From Bacteroidota bacterium (GTDB lineage: Bacteria; Bacteroidota; Bacteroidia; Chitinophagales; Chitinophagaceae): 32,877 nt of DNA. Positions 22,877 to 31,862 of this stretch are shown piece by piece. Positions within the stretch are counted from its first letter, which is position 1. Each line of letters starts with the position of its first letter. The position numbers and the translations under genes were made by a program. The notes below the pieces were generated by a model. That model was not told where the DNA came from and did no database searches. It worked only from the letters and a program-made list of their open reading frames with translations. Location of the stretch: NCBI GenBank assembly GCA_025352905.1, contig JANXRX010000020.1, positions 1 to 32,877 on the forward strand, read 5' to 3'.

Positions 22877-24748
22877 ATGAAAAACAAATCATTGCTTACA
22901 GCTATTGCTTTTTTTCTTAGTCTGGCAGTTTCTTATAGCCAGGAAACCGGTAACGTATTTACCCAGCACTCCCCCGATCAACAACTCTGGTTCCACCTGC
23001 GTATCAAAAAAGACTCGGGTATGGACTATCGGGTTGTGTATAAAGGGAAAGAGTTAGTGAACTGGTCGCCATTGGGTCTAACGCTCACCAGTACCAATAT
23101 ACCGGGGGCGGCAGTTTCTATAACCGGAACCTCAACCCGTGTTACGGATGAAACCATTAACTGGCCCTTTGGCGAAAATGCTTCGATGCGCAATCATAAC
23201 CACGAATTAACAGTAGCCTGTAAACAACTAACGGGTATCCGTTTCAGCATACAGGTACGCGTGTTTGATCATAACCTGGCATTCCGTTATGTATTACCGG
23301 AACAGACGGGTAATACACCTGTACGGATACTGAAAGAGAGTACGGTATTTAATTTCGACCGGGCATATACTGCTTACCGGCATAATACGGAATCGGTGAT
23401 CGCGCCTACACCGATTAATGAGCTCAGGAACCCATCCGATTTCCCCCTGGTACTCGCTTCTGCAAATAGGTTCCTTAGTATCAATGAAGCGGCAAATGAT
23501 AACTATACAAAAGCGGTGATCGGGAAAGGCGATAAGGAAAATTCGCTCGCTGTACAATTTGGGAAGGATACCGTAAATGTGACAGGAGATTTTCATACAC
23601 CCTGGCGCACGATCACTGTTTCCGAAACCGCTATCGGTTTATGCAGTAACAGCGATCTGCTGTATAAACTATGCAATGCGCCTCCCGTACCGGTTGATCT
23701 GAAACAGTTCCGGCCCGGTAAACTGATACGCGATATGACGCTGACCACGAAAGGCGCTATGGATTGCATCGATCTTGCACAGAAACTGCATTTCCAGTAT
23801 ATCATGTTTGATGCCGGTTGGTATGGCAAAGGCTACGCTGCTGAATTTGACCGCAGTTCACATCCCCGCAATGTAGTGACCACTATTGATATGCCGGAAG
23901 TGATACGGTATGGCAGGGAAAAAAATATTGGTTTGATACTGTATGTAAATTATGTGGGGCTCCGTAAATATGATATGGACAGCACATATACACTCTATAA
24001 AAGCTGGGGTGTAAAAGGACTTAAATTCGGTTTTGTAAATGGTCTTACCCAGGACGGGATCAGTTGGCTGATGGGCGCGATAAAAAAAGCACAGGATTAT
24101 GGTTTTATTGTGGATGTACATGATAACTATAAACCAACGGGCCTGAGCAGGACCTACCCTGCATTATTAACCCAGGAGGGGGTCCGGGGCAATGAGAATA
24201 ACCCGGATGCTTTTCACAATACCACGCTTCCTTTTACCCGGTTTTTATCCGGCCCGGCTGATTATACTTTTTGCTACCGTAACCAGAACGATAGTTTTAA
24301 TAACACGCTACTCTCAAAAAAATTGCAGGTGAGCCAGGCGCAGCAGCTGGCGCTTACTGTTATTTTTTTCAGCCCTGTCCAATCCATTCTCTGGTATGGC
24401 AGGCCTGCCGATTACAAAAAGCCGGAAGAGATCGAATTCTTTTCTTATGTATCCACCATATGGGACAAAACCATTCACCTGAAAGGAGAGATCGGACAAT
24501 ATATTACCGTTGCGCGTAAAAAAGCCGGTACCTGGTTCCTGGGAAGCGCCGCAGGCGAAAAACCCTATCAAACAAAACTGGCGCTGGATTTTTTAGACAA
24601 GGGTAAAAAATACGAAGCGGTTATTTATGGTGACGATGGCAAAAGAGGCATACTAAAAACCCTGAAACCGGTAAACAGTCTTACCGTGCTTACAATCGAT
24701 ATTGCTGCGAAAGGAGGGGAGGCGATGATCATCAGGAAGAAGGAATGA
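22877..24748 (+). CDS. Glycoside hydrolase family 97 protein
   Basis: A 623-residue exported glycosidase (signal peptide MKNKSLLTAIAFFLSLAVSYSQE). The GH97 layout is visible: an N-terminal beta-sandwich (about 25-270), a TIM barrel beginning about residue 280 (PGKLIRDMTLTTKGAMDCID, LQFQY-like HFQYIMFDAGWYG), and a C-terminal beta domain (about 550-623). Conserved stretches include VDVHDNYKPTGLSRTYPALL and TQEGVRGNE with E434 a likely catalytic-site glutamate. GH97 comprises inverting alpha-glucosidases (SusB) and retaining alpha-galactosidases. In the retaining enzymes an aspartate nucleophile is expected at a KxDF-like position; here the aligned text reads GLKFGFVNG, so retaining chemistry is doubtful. 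Substrate cannot be fixed. The gene is divergent from the LacI regulator and convergent with the GH88 gene. Confidence 0.92.
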   Translation: MKNKSLLTAIAFFLSLAVSYSQETGNVFTQHSPDQQLWFHLRIKKDSGMDYRVVYKGKELVNWSPLGLTLTSTNIPGAAVSITGTSTRVTDETINWPFGENASMRNHNHELTVACKQLTGIRFSIQVRVFDHNLAFRYVLPEQTGNTPVRILKESTVFNFDRAYTAYRHNTESVIAPTPINELRNPSDFPLVLASANRFLSINEAANDNYTKAVIGKGDKENSLAVQFGKDTVNVTGDFHTPWRTITVSETAIGLCSNSDLLYKLCNAPPVPVDLKQFRPGKLIRDMTLTTKGAMDCIDLAQKLHFQYIMFDAGWYGKGYAAEFDRSSHPRNVVTTIDMPEVIRYGREKNIGLILYVNYVGLRKYDMDSTYTLYKSWGVKGLKFGFVNGLTQDGISWLMGAIKKAQDYGFIVDVHDNYKPTGLSRTYPALLTQEGVRGNENNPDAFHNTTLPFTRFLSGPADYTFCYRNQNDSFNNTLLSKKLQVSQAQQLALTVIFFSPVQSILWYGRPADYKKPEEIEFFSYVSTIWDKTIHLKGEIGQYITVARKKAGTWFLGSAAGEKPYQTKLALDFLDKGKKYEAVIYGDDGKRGILKTLKPVNSLTVLTIDIAAKGGEAMIIRKKE

Positions 24749-24886
24749 TTCTCAGGCGAGTCTCTCGATAGAGGACTCGCCGTATTCGCGGCAGAGATAC
24801 CCATCTAAGTAAAATTCATCATCATTCTATAATCATGTACATCCTTTCAAAACGACGAGTCCTCTAATAAGAGACTTGTCTGAGAA
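24749..24886. repeat. Long imperfect inverted repeat between convergent GH97 and GH88 genes
   Basis: The left arm, 24749-24779 (starts TTCTCAGGCGAGTCTCTCGA), begins directly after the GH97 stop. The right arm, 24856-24886, is its reverse complement with 26 of 31 positions matching. Each arm is also a hairpin on its own, for example GCGAGTC-N11-GACTCGC at the left. The 76 nt between the arms show nothing else. It may be a paired terminator for the two converging genes, although T-runs are lacking, or a small mobile or REP-like palindromic element. Confidence 0.6.
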
Positions 24887-24892
24887 GATACC

Positions 24893-26089
24893 TTATTTCC
24901 GCATTGCCTTATACCGCATCAGCGCTTCTATATAATAGTAATCCGCATAGGTAAGCGGAACATCTATTTCAGAATTGCCGGGTAAATGACCCGTACTGTG
25001 TTTGAGTATAAACCCGCCATTTTCACCCGGAGGGGCCGTATAGGTTGGGGTTGATAAGGAACGCAGTACCTGTTCTGCAAAATGAATGTATTGACTACTG
25101 CTTTTTGCATCCGTGTATTTACTCAATTCAAGCAATGCGGAAGCAGTAATGGCCGCTGCCGAAGCGTCGCGGTAAGTTGCAGGGATATCCGGTGTATTGT
25201 AATCCCAGTAAGGGATCTTATCTGCAGGCAGGTTGGGATGGTTCATAATAAACTGCGCGATACCATTGGCCAGCGTGAGGTAATTTTTATTTTTCGTACA
25301 GCGGTACATCACTGTATAACCATACAGGCCCCATGCCTGGCCCCTTGCCCAGGCCGACTCATCTGCATAACCCTGGTGCGTGGTTTTACTGATCACTTTA
25401 CCTGTGGCAGGGTCATAATCTACCACATGATAAGAACTGTGATCCTTACGGAAATGATTCTTCATAGTAGTATTGGCATGTGTAACGGCGATCCGGTAAA
25501 ACGAAGAATCACCGGAATATTTGGTGGCCCAGAACAGCAGTTCGAGGTTCATCATGTTGTCGATGATCACAGGGAACTTCCATTTACCATGATCCCATGA
25601 CCGGATACAGCCCGTAACCGGGTTAAACCGTGTAGACAATGACCGCGCGCTGTTCATCAGGATCTCTTCATATTCTTTGGAAGGGTGCAGGCGGTTGGCA
25701 TTGCCGAAACTGCAATACATCATAAACCCCAGGTCATGGGTACCCTTATTAAACTGTTCTTTTTCGAGCAATTTTTCCACGCGTGCGGCCTCATCCTGTA
25801 AGGAATGATCATGCGAATATTCATACAGATAATGTAGTGAGCCGGGATAGAAACCACTGGTCCACCAACTGGTGGGGCTGGTTTCAAATTTCCTGGTACC
25901 CCAGTAATATGTTTTTGGCAAAACACCCGGCGGCATATTCGCAGACATGAATGTATACTGCTTTACCGCACGATGCAGCGCGCTGTCTATCAGTGTTTGC
26001 ATCCCGGTTACCGGCTTTTGCTGTGAAAAGGAGGTTCCGGAAATGTAACAACAGGTAAGTAGTAAACAGAGTTTTTTAATGATGTGCAT
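24893..26089 (-). CDS. Glycoside hydrolase family 88 (unsaturated glucuronyl hydrolase type)
   Basis: A 398-residue exported enzyme when started at 26089 (MHIIKKLCLLLTCCYISGTSFSQQ, a good signal peptide). The longer ORF start at 26134 lies inside the stem of a terminator-like hairpin and is rejected. GH88 enzymes hydrolyse unsaturated uronic acids from the ends of oligosaccharides left by polysaccharide lyases, by hydrating the double bond. The two key aspartates are visible: D119 in THDLGFMMY and D177 in IIDNMMNLELLFWA. Other signatures are SPTSWWTSGFYPGSLHYLYE, ESAWARGQAWGLYGYTVMYR and YRDASAAAITASALLEL. It is the third gene after susC and susD on the same strand, separated from susD by 92 nt with a hairpin, so read-through expression or its own promoter is likely. 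It implies a uronic-acid-containing glycan, but no lyase is in the window. Confidence 0.93.
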   Translation of the reverse strand: MHIIKKLCLLLTCCYISGTSFSQQKPVTGMQTLIDSALHRAVKQYTFMSANMPPGVLPKTYYWGTRKFETSPTSWWTSGFYPGSLHYLYEYSHDHSLQDEAARVEKLLEKEQFNKGTHDLGFMMYCSFGNANRLHPSKEYEEILMNSARSLSTRFNPVTGCIRSWDHGKWKFPVIIDNMMNLELLFWATKYSGDSSFYRIAVTHANTTMKNHFRKDHSSYHVVDYDPATGKVISKTTHQGYADESAWARGQAWGLYGYTVMYRCTKNKNYLTLANGIAQFIMNHPNLPADKIPYWDYNTPDIPATYRDASAAAITASALLELSKYTDAKSSSQYIHFAEQVLRSLSTPTYTAPPGENGGFILKHSTGHLPGNSEIDVPLTYADYYYIEALMRYKAMRK

Positions 26090-26123
26090 AAGAATATTTT
26101 TAGTTGCGCTCTCTATAAAAAGG

Positions 26124-26150
26124 GAATGCCACACATACTGTGTGGCATTC
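26124..26150 (-). terminator. Intrinsic terminator after susD
   Basis: Perfect 12-bp stem, GAATGCCACACA (26124-26135) and TGTGTGGCATTC (26139-26150), with a 3-nt loop. Read on the minus strand it starts about 31 nt after the susD stop and is followed by CCC then TTTTT, as in an intrinsic terminator. It would reduce transcription into the GH88 gene. Confidence 0.72.
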
Positions 26151-26181
26151 TTCCTTTAATGCTTAATAACAATCGTAACAG

Positions 26182-28083
26182 TTAATCAACAATCTTATCG
26201 CTCGCGGCCACATTGGCTACGGCGCCGGTATATCCAATATTCTGGTTGATATGCCCATCAGGATTGGCCAGGATGGCATCCTGTGGGATAGGCCATAATA
26301 CGTGGTAAGGACTGATGGTATACTGGTCTCCGTGCGGAGTAACAAAACCAGTTTTATAAAAAAGATTCTTTTCCAGGATGCGGTCCACCATAAAGTTGGA
26401 AGTAGAAAAAGCAGCCAGTGTATAGACTTTGCCTTTATAGGCCTGACCTGTTTTCGCAAAGATATAGGAGATCCTGGTTAACTCTGTTTTACGTCCTTCT
26501 TCCCAATACAGTTCACGCGCCCTTTCATCGAGTATGGTGGCGATGCTCATTTGTGCAGCAGTATACGGTGCGCATTTGGCCCTTGTACGAACGGCATTTA
26601 CATCAGCAGCAGCGTTTACAAGGTCGCCCTTCCAAACATAGGCTTCTGCACGAACAAGGTACGTTTCTGCCAAACGCATTACATACCAGTCGGATTGTCC
26701 GCCCTGCATAGGGGTATTATCCGCGTCAGGAATATATAATTTATAATGCGGCCAAGGGAACCATCTGCGCAATGTATCATCGCATAATAAGTCTCCCGCT
26801 GTACCATTTCCGTTTGGTAAACCACTCTTGTACAAACGGAGCCTTCTTCCGTAAGCGGTATCCTTGCCTTTTAGGGCCGGGTTATTATACACCATCTGCT
26901 GCGGGGTCATCCAGTTGCCTGAGGTGGTATCATGGCGAAGATCATTGGGATCATCCCAAATCTCCTGGTAGTGGTAAGGTGTATTACGGGCACGGCCGAT
27001 TCCCCTTCCATAAATATTCATCATATCAAATTCAACACCGGCAGAAGCGGTCATACCCACGCCTCCCGCAGGAGTAGTACAGGTAGTACCGATAGAAACA
27101 CCTGCTGCTGCCTGGCGCATGATACGTGAACCATAGGTTCCGGTATTCGGGTTGTTCACATCATCCAATATCCAGCTCCGGTAGGCGCTCGGCGTTCCGA
27201 AACGATCGGTTACATTAAAAAGGGATTCTGTGTTGGCGCCGGCTGATTTATTATCAGGGCGGTGCAGATCCCAGGTAACATTTTTAGTGGTAATACCGGC
27301 GTCCACACCAAAACGGGAGGTCATCAGTTTAAACGTTCCCTGTGAGATCACTGCGGTTGCTGCTGCGATCGCATCATCGAACAAACCTAAAGAAAGGTCT
27401 ATTTTAGCCAGCAGGTGATAGCAGGCGCCGCGGTTAACGTCGCCTTTATCAGCAACCCATGGCACAGTTAGAACCGCTGTTTCCAGGTCGGTCTTCATTT
27501 GTTTCAGGATCACTTCCCGCTGCACCGTAATGAAATTGGTTTTAGCAGAAGTTACTTCCTTGGTAGGGCAGGGAACATCGCCAAACTGGTTGGTCAGGCG
27601 GTAGTAATTATAGGCCCTGTAAAAATATGCCTTGCCCGCCAGGATCTTTTTATCTGCATCGGCAACACCGGTAGCAGTTGCTAAACGGGAAATAATGGTA
27701 TTAGCTTCGCGGATACCAACATATTCAGCTTTCCAGTACCACCCGATCCGGTTAAAATCCGGGCTGTTCAGGTTCGCATCAGGTCTGATCTGCAGGTTCA
27801 GGTTTTGGGCAGGACCGGCTTTATCATCGGTACCGTCAACGGCCATTTCCGAAAAGAGTAACTCGGTAATAATGGGGGCTCCATCTCCATACCATTCTGT
27901 GCGCAGGTTAAGGGCGCATCCGGTAAGTGCAGCATTAAATCCGGCTACATCCACCAGGGTATTTTCGGGCGAATAGATCGATTCCGGTTTTGGCGTAAGC
28001 CAGTCTTTCTTGCAGCCATTCAGCGCCATCGTGGTTATTGTGATAACCGATAGCAGAAAGGCGATTTTTAATATCTTATTCAT
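26182..28083 (-). CDS. susD: RagB/SusD family glycan-binding outer membrane lipoprotein
   Basis: A 633-residue surface lipoprotein that binds oligosaccharide over its SusC partner at the outer membrane. The signal peptide ends in a lipobox (MALNGC, lipidated C24), followed by KKDWLTPKPESIYSPENTL, a SusD-type N-terminus. TPR-like helical segments follow (AGKAYFYRAYNYYRLTNQFGDVPC, GACYHLLAKIDLSLGLFDDAI), then a variable binding region and the C-terminal RagB/SusD signature (DWYVMRLAETYLVRAEAYVWKG, ILDERARELYWEEGRKTEL, PIPQDAILANP). It begins 27 nt after susC. SusD-like names are family-level; the ligand is not predictable from sequence, though the GH88/GH97 neighbours suggest a uronic-acid-bearing glycan. 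Confidence 0.95.
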   Translation of the reverse strand: MNKILKIAFLLSVITITTMALNGCKKDWLTPKPESIYSPENTLVDVAGFNAALTGCALNLRTEWYGDGAPIITELLFSEMAVDGTDDKAGPAQNLNLQIRPDANLNSPDFNRIGWYWKAEYVGIREANTIISRLATATGVADADKKILAGKAYFYRAYNYYRLTNQFGDVPCPTKEVTSAKTNFITVQREVILKQMKTDLETAVLTVPWVADKGDVNRGACYHLLAKIDLSLGLFDDAIAAATAVISQGTFKLMTSRFGVDAGITTKNVTWDLHRPDNKSAGANTESLFNVTDRFGTPSAYRSWILDDVNNPNTGTYGSRIMRQAAAGVSIGTTCTTPAGGVGMTASAGVEFDMMNIYGRGIGRARNTPYHYQEIWDDPNDLRHDTTSGNWMTPQQMVYNNPALKGKDTAYGRRLRLYKSGLPNGNGTAGDLLCDDTLRRWFPWPHYKLYIPDADNTPMQGGQSDWYVMRLAETYLVRAEAYVWKGDLVNAAADVNAVRTRAKCAPYTAAQMSIATILDERARELYWEEGRKTELTRISYIFAKTGQAYKGKVYTLAAFSTSNFMVDRILEKNLFYKTGFVTPHGDQYTISPYHVLWPIPQDAILANPDGHINQNIGYTGAVANVAASDKIVD

Positions 28084-28110
28084 TGTCTTCTGTTTTTAAA
28101 GTTGGTTATC

Positions 28111-31100
28111 TTATAATGTTAGATTCATGCCAAAATTGATCGTAAGGGGAACAGGTGTTTCATTGCTTGGCAAATTGCTTGCACCGTTTCCATGGTACTC
28201 AGGATCAAAGTATTTCCATGGAGAAAATACGGCAAGATTCACTACATTAACATAGAACTTCAACCCGTCTATTTTCCATTTGCGGATCATATCGGCAGGC
28301 ACAGTATAGGCCAGGCTGATATTGCTTAATCTAACGAAGGTTGATTTCCTGTAAACGTTCCATGATACGGGACCGCCTGCATTCGACATCAAAGCTGCAT
28401 AGTCATTGATGGGATTGTTCGGAGTCCAGTAAGGACGCTGGTAGAAATTGGAACGGTTGTAAAAACGATCCACATTTTTTGCCTGGTTAAACTGGGATAA
28501 CTGGCCCACTTTCGCATACAGGGTAAAAGAGAAATCGAAATCCTTGTACAGCCTGAATTCATTACGCAGGTTCCAGGAGAAATCCGGTGTGGTGTTACCA
28601 AGGAATTGTTTGTCAGCGATCGTATATTGTCCGTCGCCATTGGTATCCTGCAGTTTAAAATCACCTGGTTTGTAACCAAATTTGGCTGCAGTTGCGGCTT
28701 CTGAGATCTGCCATACACCGATCACTTTATAATCATATACCGCGTTGATATTATGACCGATATACCAACCGTTGCCGATATCATCTTTTTCTGATGTACC
28801 TATCTGTTTGCCGGTTGCATCATAATCAGGTGTGGTGCCATATAAATGGTTGATCTTGTTTTTGTTGAACCAGAATGCGATCGTAGACCTCCATTCAAAA
28901 TTCTTTCTCTTCATATTCTGGGTATTGAAACTGAATTCCATACCATTGTTCTGTACCTCACCGAGGTTGGCAAGGATACTGGTAAACCCGGTTACCGTAG
29001 GCAGGGTCCTGTTCACTAACAGGTCCTTGGTGGTCCTGGTGTAATAATCGATAGAACCGGAAAGGAATCCTTTAAATATGGAATAATCGATACCCATATT
29101 CACAGAACCGTTTCTTTCCCATTTCAATCCCGGGTTAGACAGGTTGCTGGCCGAAACCTGCGCACCGCTATATACAACTCCGCCGGTAGTAATAAAAGTG
29201 TAGGTTCCGGAAGTCAGGTTAGACAAGGCGGCATAACGGCCGATCTCCCTGTTACCATTCTCTCCATAAGAAATCCTGGCTTTTGCATAGTCAAGCCATT
29301 TAGATGTTTTTTTCATGAAGCGTTCTTCACTCACCGCCCAGGCTGCAGCGATAGAAGGGAAATTAGCTCTTGGATTTTGCTGACCGAAGGCAGAATATCC
29401 ATCGCGTCTTTCAGTAAGGGTAAGGTAGTAACGCTGGTTGTAGTTATAGTTGATCCGTCCCATCAGGGCATCACCGGTAGCATACTGGTCATCACTCGAA
29501 ATGATAGGAGCCACAGTGGCTGATTGTAAAGAATTGTATCCGAGGTTTCCGTTAGGCAGCAGGTTCTCTGCATGCACCAGTGTATTCCATTGCTGGTACT
29601 TTTCTGCATTTACCAGGAAAGTAGCCGAGAAAGAATGTTTTCCGAATTTTTTGTTCCAGTTCAGTACATTATCCAGGTTCCATGAATAAACCGTTTGGTT
29701 TCTCCGGTCGATCACTCCTTTCTTGGCAAGAATGGTCGGGTTATTGGCCGACTGGTAGTTATACTCTCTTAACAGTTCCAGTCTTGGTGAAAAGTTTACA
29801 GAGTAAGAGAACCCGAATGGCAGGGTACCTTTCGCATACAGGTTACCAAAGAAGTTATCATATTTATACAGCCGGGAAGTATAATACTGCGACATGTAAG
29901 GGTTGGTGTTATTACCCGGGTCATCGTTCACGCTCACACGCAGCACGCTGGTGCTGCCGTCTGCGTAAATAGAACCATAAGGGGTTGAACCCAATACATC
30001 ACTTAAGCTAAGTGGTATAGCGCTTTCGTTCCTGTCGGCAAACTGCATATTAAAGCCTACGGTCAGGTATTTGGCAACCGTAGATTCGAGGTTCATACGC
30101 AGGCGGATGGTTTTATACACATCGCCATTGGTAAGACCCTGGTTTTCGAGGTAGCCTAAAGACAGGTAATAGTTATAGTCCTCTTTCCGCTGTGCAACGC
30201 TGATCGTATGATCATGCTGAAGGGCATTCTGATTATAGATCAGTTTTTCCCAGTCGAGCGTGTTGCCTGCGAGGTAGTTGGTAATTTCAATAGGCTTGAA
30301 CTCATTGCGGTTAAGCCATACAGTAGTAGGATCGCCGGTAGCGCCATCGAGTGCCAGCCATTGTGCCGTTGTAAAACTGGCGGGCAGGTTGGCCGGGTTG
30401 GTGTATTTATATTGAATACCCGGTTTGGAAGTAGAATCAAATCCATGGATTGCTAATTCCGCATCTGCACGAAAATTGGCATATTCAGCTGGATTGAGCA
30501 GGTGTGGTTTGTTCTCTACTTTGTTGATCCCGATATTGTCATTAAACGTAATAATCGGTTTGCCTACTTTTCCTTTCTTGGTAGATATCAGGATAACCCC
30601 GTTGGCAGACCTGGCGCCGAATACGGCGGCTGAGCTGGCATCTTTCAGGATATCCATAGTAGCAATATCGTTCGGGTTGATATCTTCCAGTCCACCCGGA
30701 TAGATCACACCATCCAGTACGATCAATGGAGCGGAACTGGCTGTCAGTGTTCCTTTACCCCTGATCTGTAAGCTGGAATTGGATCCTTTTGTAGTGGCAT
30801 CAAAGCCAACGTCAAGACCCGGTGCATTACCACGTAACATATCAGCTACTGATTTGGGATTCTCATTTTCCAGTTGTGTGGCTTTTACCTGTGAGATGGC
30901 GCCGGTAAGGTCCTTTTTGGTCCTTGTTCCGTAACCAACCACTACCACATCATTTAAGCCGGCAACCTCTTCTGTGAGTGAAATACTCATAGAAGCGCCC
31001 GCCCTTGCGGTCATTTCCCTGGAACCATAACCCGTAAAACTAAATACGAGTGTTGCGTTTTCAGGCACATTGGTGATGGTAAAACTTCCCTGGGCGTTGG

Positions 31101-31344
31101 TGGTTACACCGCGCCGGGTACCTTTAATAAAAACGCTAACGCCTTCGAGCGCTGCATTTATTGAATCGGTAACCTTACCTGTAATAGTAGCAGGAGGCAG
31201 ACTGGGGGCTGAAAATTTTGGCGACTCCACCCAACCGGCCCGGGTAGTTGTGGCAAAAGAAGCCAGAACCACCAGGAGACATGCGAAGCGCAGTACGCTT
31301 GCGGGCACATGGAAGTGCCTGAAAATTTTGGGATTTTTCTTCAT
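28111..31344 (-). CDS. susC: SusC/RagA family TonB-linked outer membrane transporter
   Basis: A 1077-residue TonB-dependent importer for glycan fragments. The N-terminal export signal (FACLLVVLASFATTTRAG) is followed by a carboxypeptidase-regulatory-like domain (52-126; ITGKVTDSINAALEGVSVFIKGT, FSFTGYGSREM), then a plug beginning LNDVVVVGYGTRTKKDLTGAI (130-150) and containing MLRGNAPGLDV, IRGKGTLTASSAPLIVLDGVIYPGG and the SusC hallmark ILKDASSAAVFGARSANGVILISTKKG. The rest is the 22-stranded barrel, ending NFGMNLTL. No N-terminal STN domain precedes the regulatory-like domain, so ECF/anti-sigma signalling through this receptor is unlikely, in line with control by the nearby LacI regulator. 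It heads the susC-susD-GH88 transcript. Confidence 0.96.
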   Translation of the reverse strand: MKKNPKIFRHFHVPASVLRFACLLVVLASFATTTRAGWVESPKFSAPSLPPATITGKVTDSINAALEGVSVFIKGTRRGVTTNAQGSFTITNVPENATLVFSFTGYGSREMTARAGASMSISLTEEVAGLNDVVVVGYGTRTKKDLTGAISQVKATQLENENPKSVADMLRGNAPGLDVGFDATTKGSNSSLQIRGKGTLTASSAPLIVLDGVIYPGGLEDINPNDIATMDILKDASSAAVFGARSANGVILISTKKGKVGKPIITFNDNIGINKVENKPHLLNPAEYANFRADAELAIHGFDSTSKPGIQYKYTNPANLPASFTTAQWLALDGATGDPTTVWLNRNEFKPIEITNYLAGNTLDWEKLIYNQNALQHDHTISVAQRKEDYNYYLSLGYLENQGLTNGDVYKTIRLRMNLESTVAKYLTVGFNMQFADRNESAIPLSLSDVLGSTPYGSIYADGSTSVLRVSVNDDPGNNTNPYMSQYYTSRLYKYDNFFGNLYAKGTLPFGFSYSVNFSPRLELLREYNYQSANNPTILAKKGVIDRRNQTVYSWNLDNVLNWNKKFGKHSFSATFLVNAEKYQQWNTLVHAENLLPNGNLGYNSLQSATVAPIISSDDQYATGDALMGRINYNYNQRYYLTLTERRDGYSAFGQQNPRANFPSIAAAWAVSEERFMKKTSKWLDYAKARISYGENGNREIGRYAALSNLTSGTYTFITTGGVVYSGAQVSASNLSNPGLKWERNGSVNMGIDYSIFKGFLSGSIDYYTRTTKDLLVNRTLPTVTGFTSILANLGEVQNNGMEFSFNTQNMKRKNFEWRSTIAFWFNKNKINHLYGTTPDYDATGKQIGTSEKDDIGNGWYIGHNINAVYDYKVIGVWQISEAATAAKFGYKPGDFKLQDTNGDGQYTIADKQFLGNTTPDFSWNLRNEFRLYKDFDFSFTLYAKVGQLSQFNQAKNVDRFYNRSNFYQRPYWTPNNPINDYAALMSNAGGPVSWNVYRKSTFVRLSNISLAYTVPADMIRKWKIDGLKFYVNVVNLAVFSPWKYFDPEYHGNGASNLPSNETPVPLTINFGMNLTL

Positions 31345-31862
31345 AATGGCAAGAATTGGTTTATGTTAAAACATAATTTGCTTCGGGCAATCGTTCCCGG
31401 TTTTTGGGCAAACTATTAATTATGTGTTAAATTAGAACAGTTTTCGACTTTACAATCAATGTAGTTTCTTTTTTGCGTGACTTTTTACGAAAAGGTTTTC
31501 GTAAATTAACAAGTCGGGCCAAGGAGTTAGCAGTAAATTAGTTATGCCGAAAGCTAAATGCCTGCCTGTATGAAAAAAATCATTTTTTTCGTTACTGTTT
31601 CGTTTACAGATAACGCATTTGTCCCTCTTACCACGAGCCGGAGCCTAAGCAGGCAGATTGTTGCTGCCTTTTTCCGAACACCTTCCTTTACAGCAGTTTA
31701 TCACGGGATCAGCCATCTTCTTTTAACGGGGTGTACCCGATATACAAGCTCCATAGACGACTGGAAACGCCATAATGCTGCGTGGGCAGGAAAAATAAAC
31801 CGGGAACGGATCTGCCTTGTTGTTGCAACATTGAAAACGAACCTCCTACAAAAACCATAACT
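31345..31862. other. Divergent intergenic region between susC and the ThuA gene
   Basis: 518 nt with no gene I can support. It contains a putative LacI-type operator (31484-31505, listed separately) and a 16-nt palindrome TTATGTTAAAACATAA at 31361-31376, just upstream of the susC start codon. Reading the minus strand, TAGTTTGCC at about 31407-31415 resembles the Bacteroidota -7 element but is one base short of TAnnTTTG. An open frame at 31558-31860 exists but has no recognisable product and could be chance. Confidence 0.55.
31484..31505. promoter_or_regulatory. Putative LacI-type operator upstream of susC
   Basis: Inverted repeat TTTACGAAAA-GG-TTTTCGTAAA with perfect 10-bp arms. Its inner 12 bases, GAAAAGGTTTTC (31489-31500), differ at one position from the GAAAACGTTTTC dyad between the LacI-type gene and GH97, and the flanking CGTAA half also matches. 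The centre is 150 nt upstream of the susC start codon and about 370 nt upstream of the ThuA gene. Same-regulator control is the simplest reading. Confidence 0.68.

Noticed and set aside
26090-26134. Upstream start of the GH88 ORF (MWHSLFIES...)
   Set aside because: It lies in the stem of the susD terminator, and the internal ATG at 26089 gives a proper signal peptide.
31782-31862. Upstream start of the ThuA ORF (MGRKNKPGT...)
   Set aside because: The extension lacks signal-peptide character; a clear signal peptide begins at 31863.
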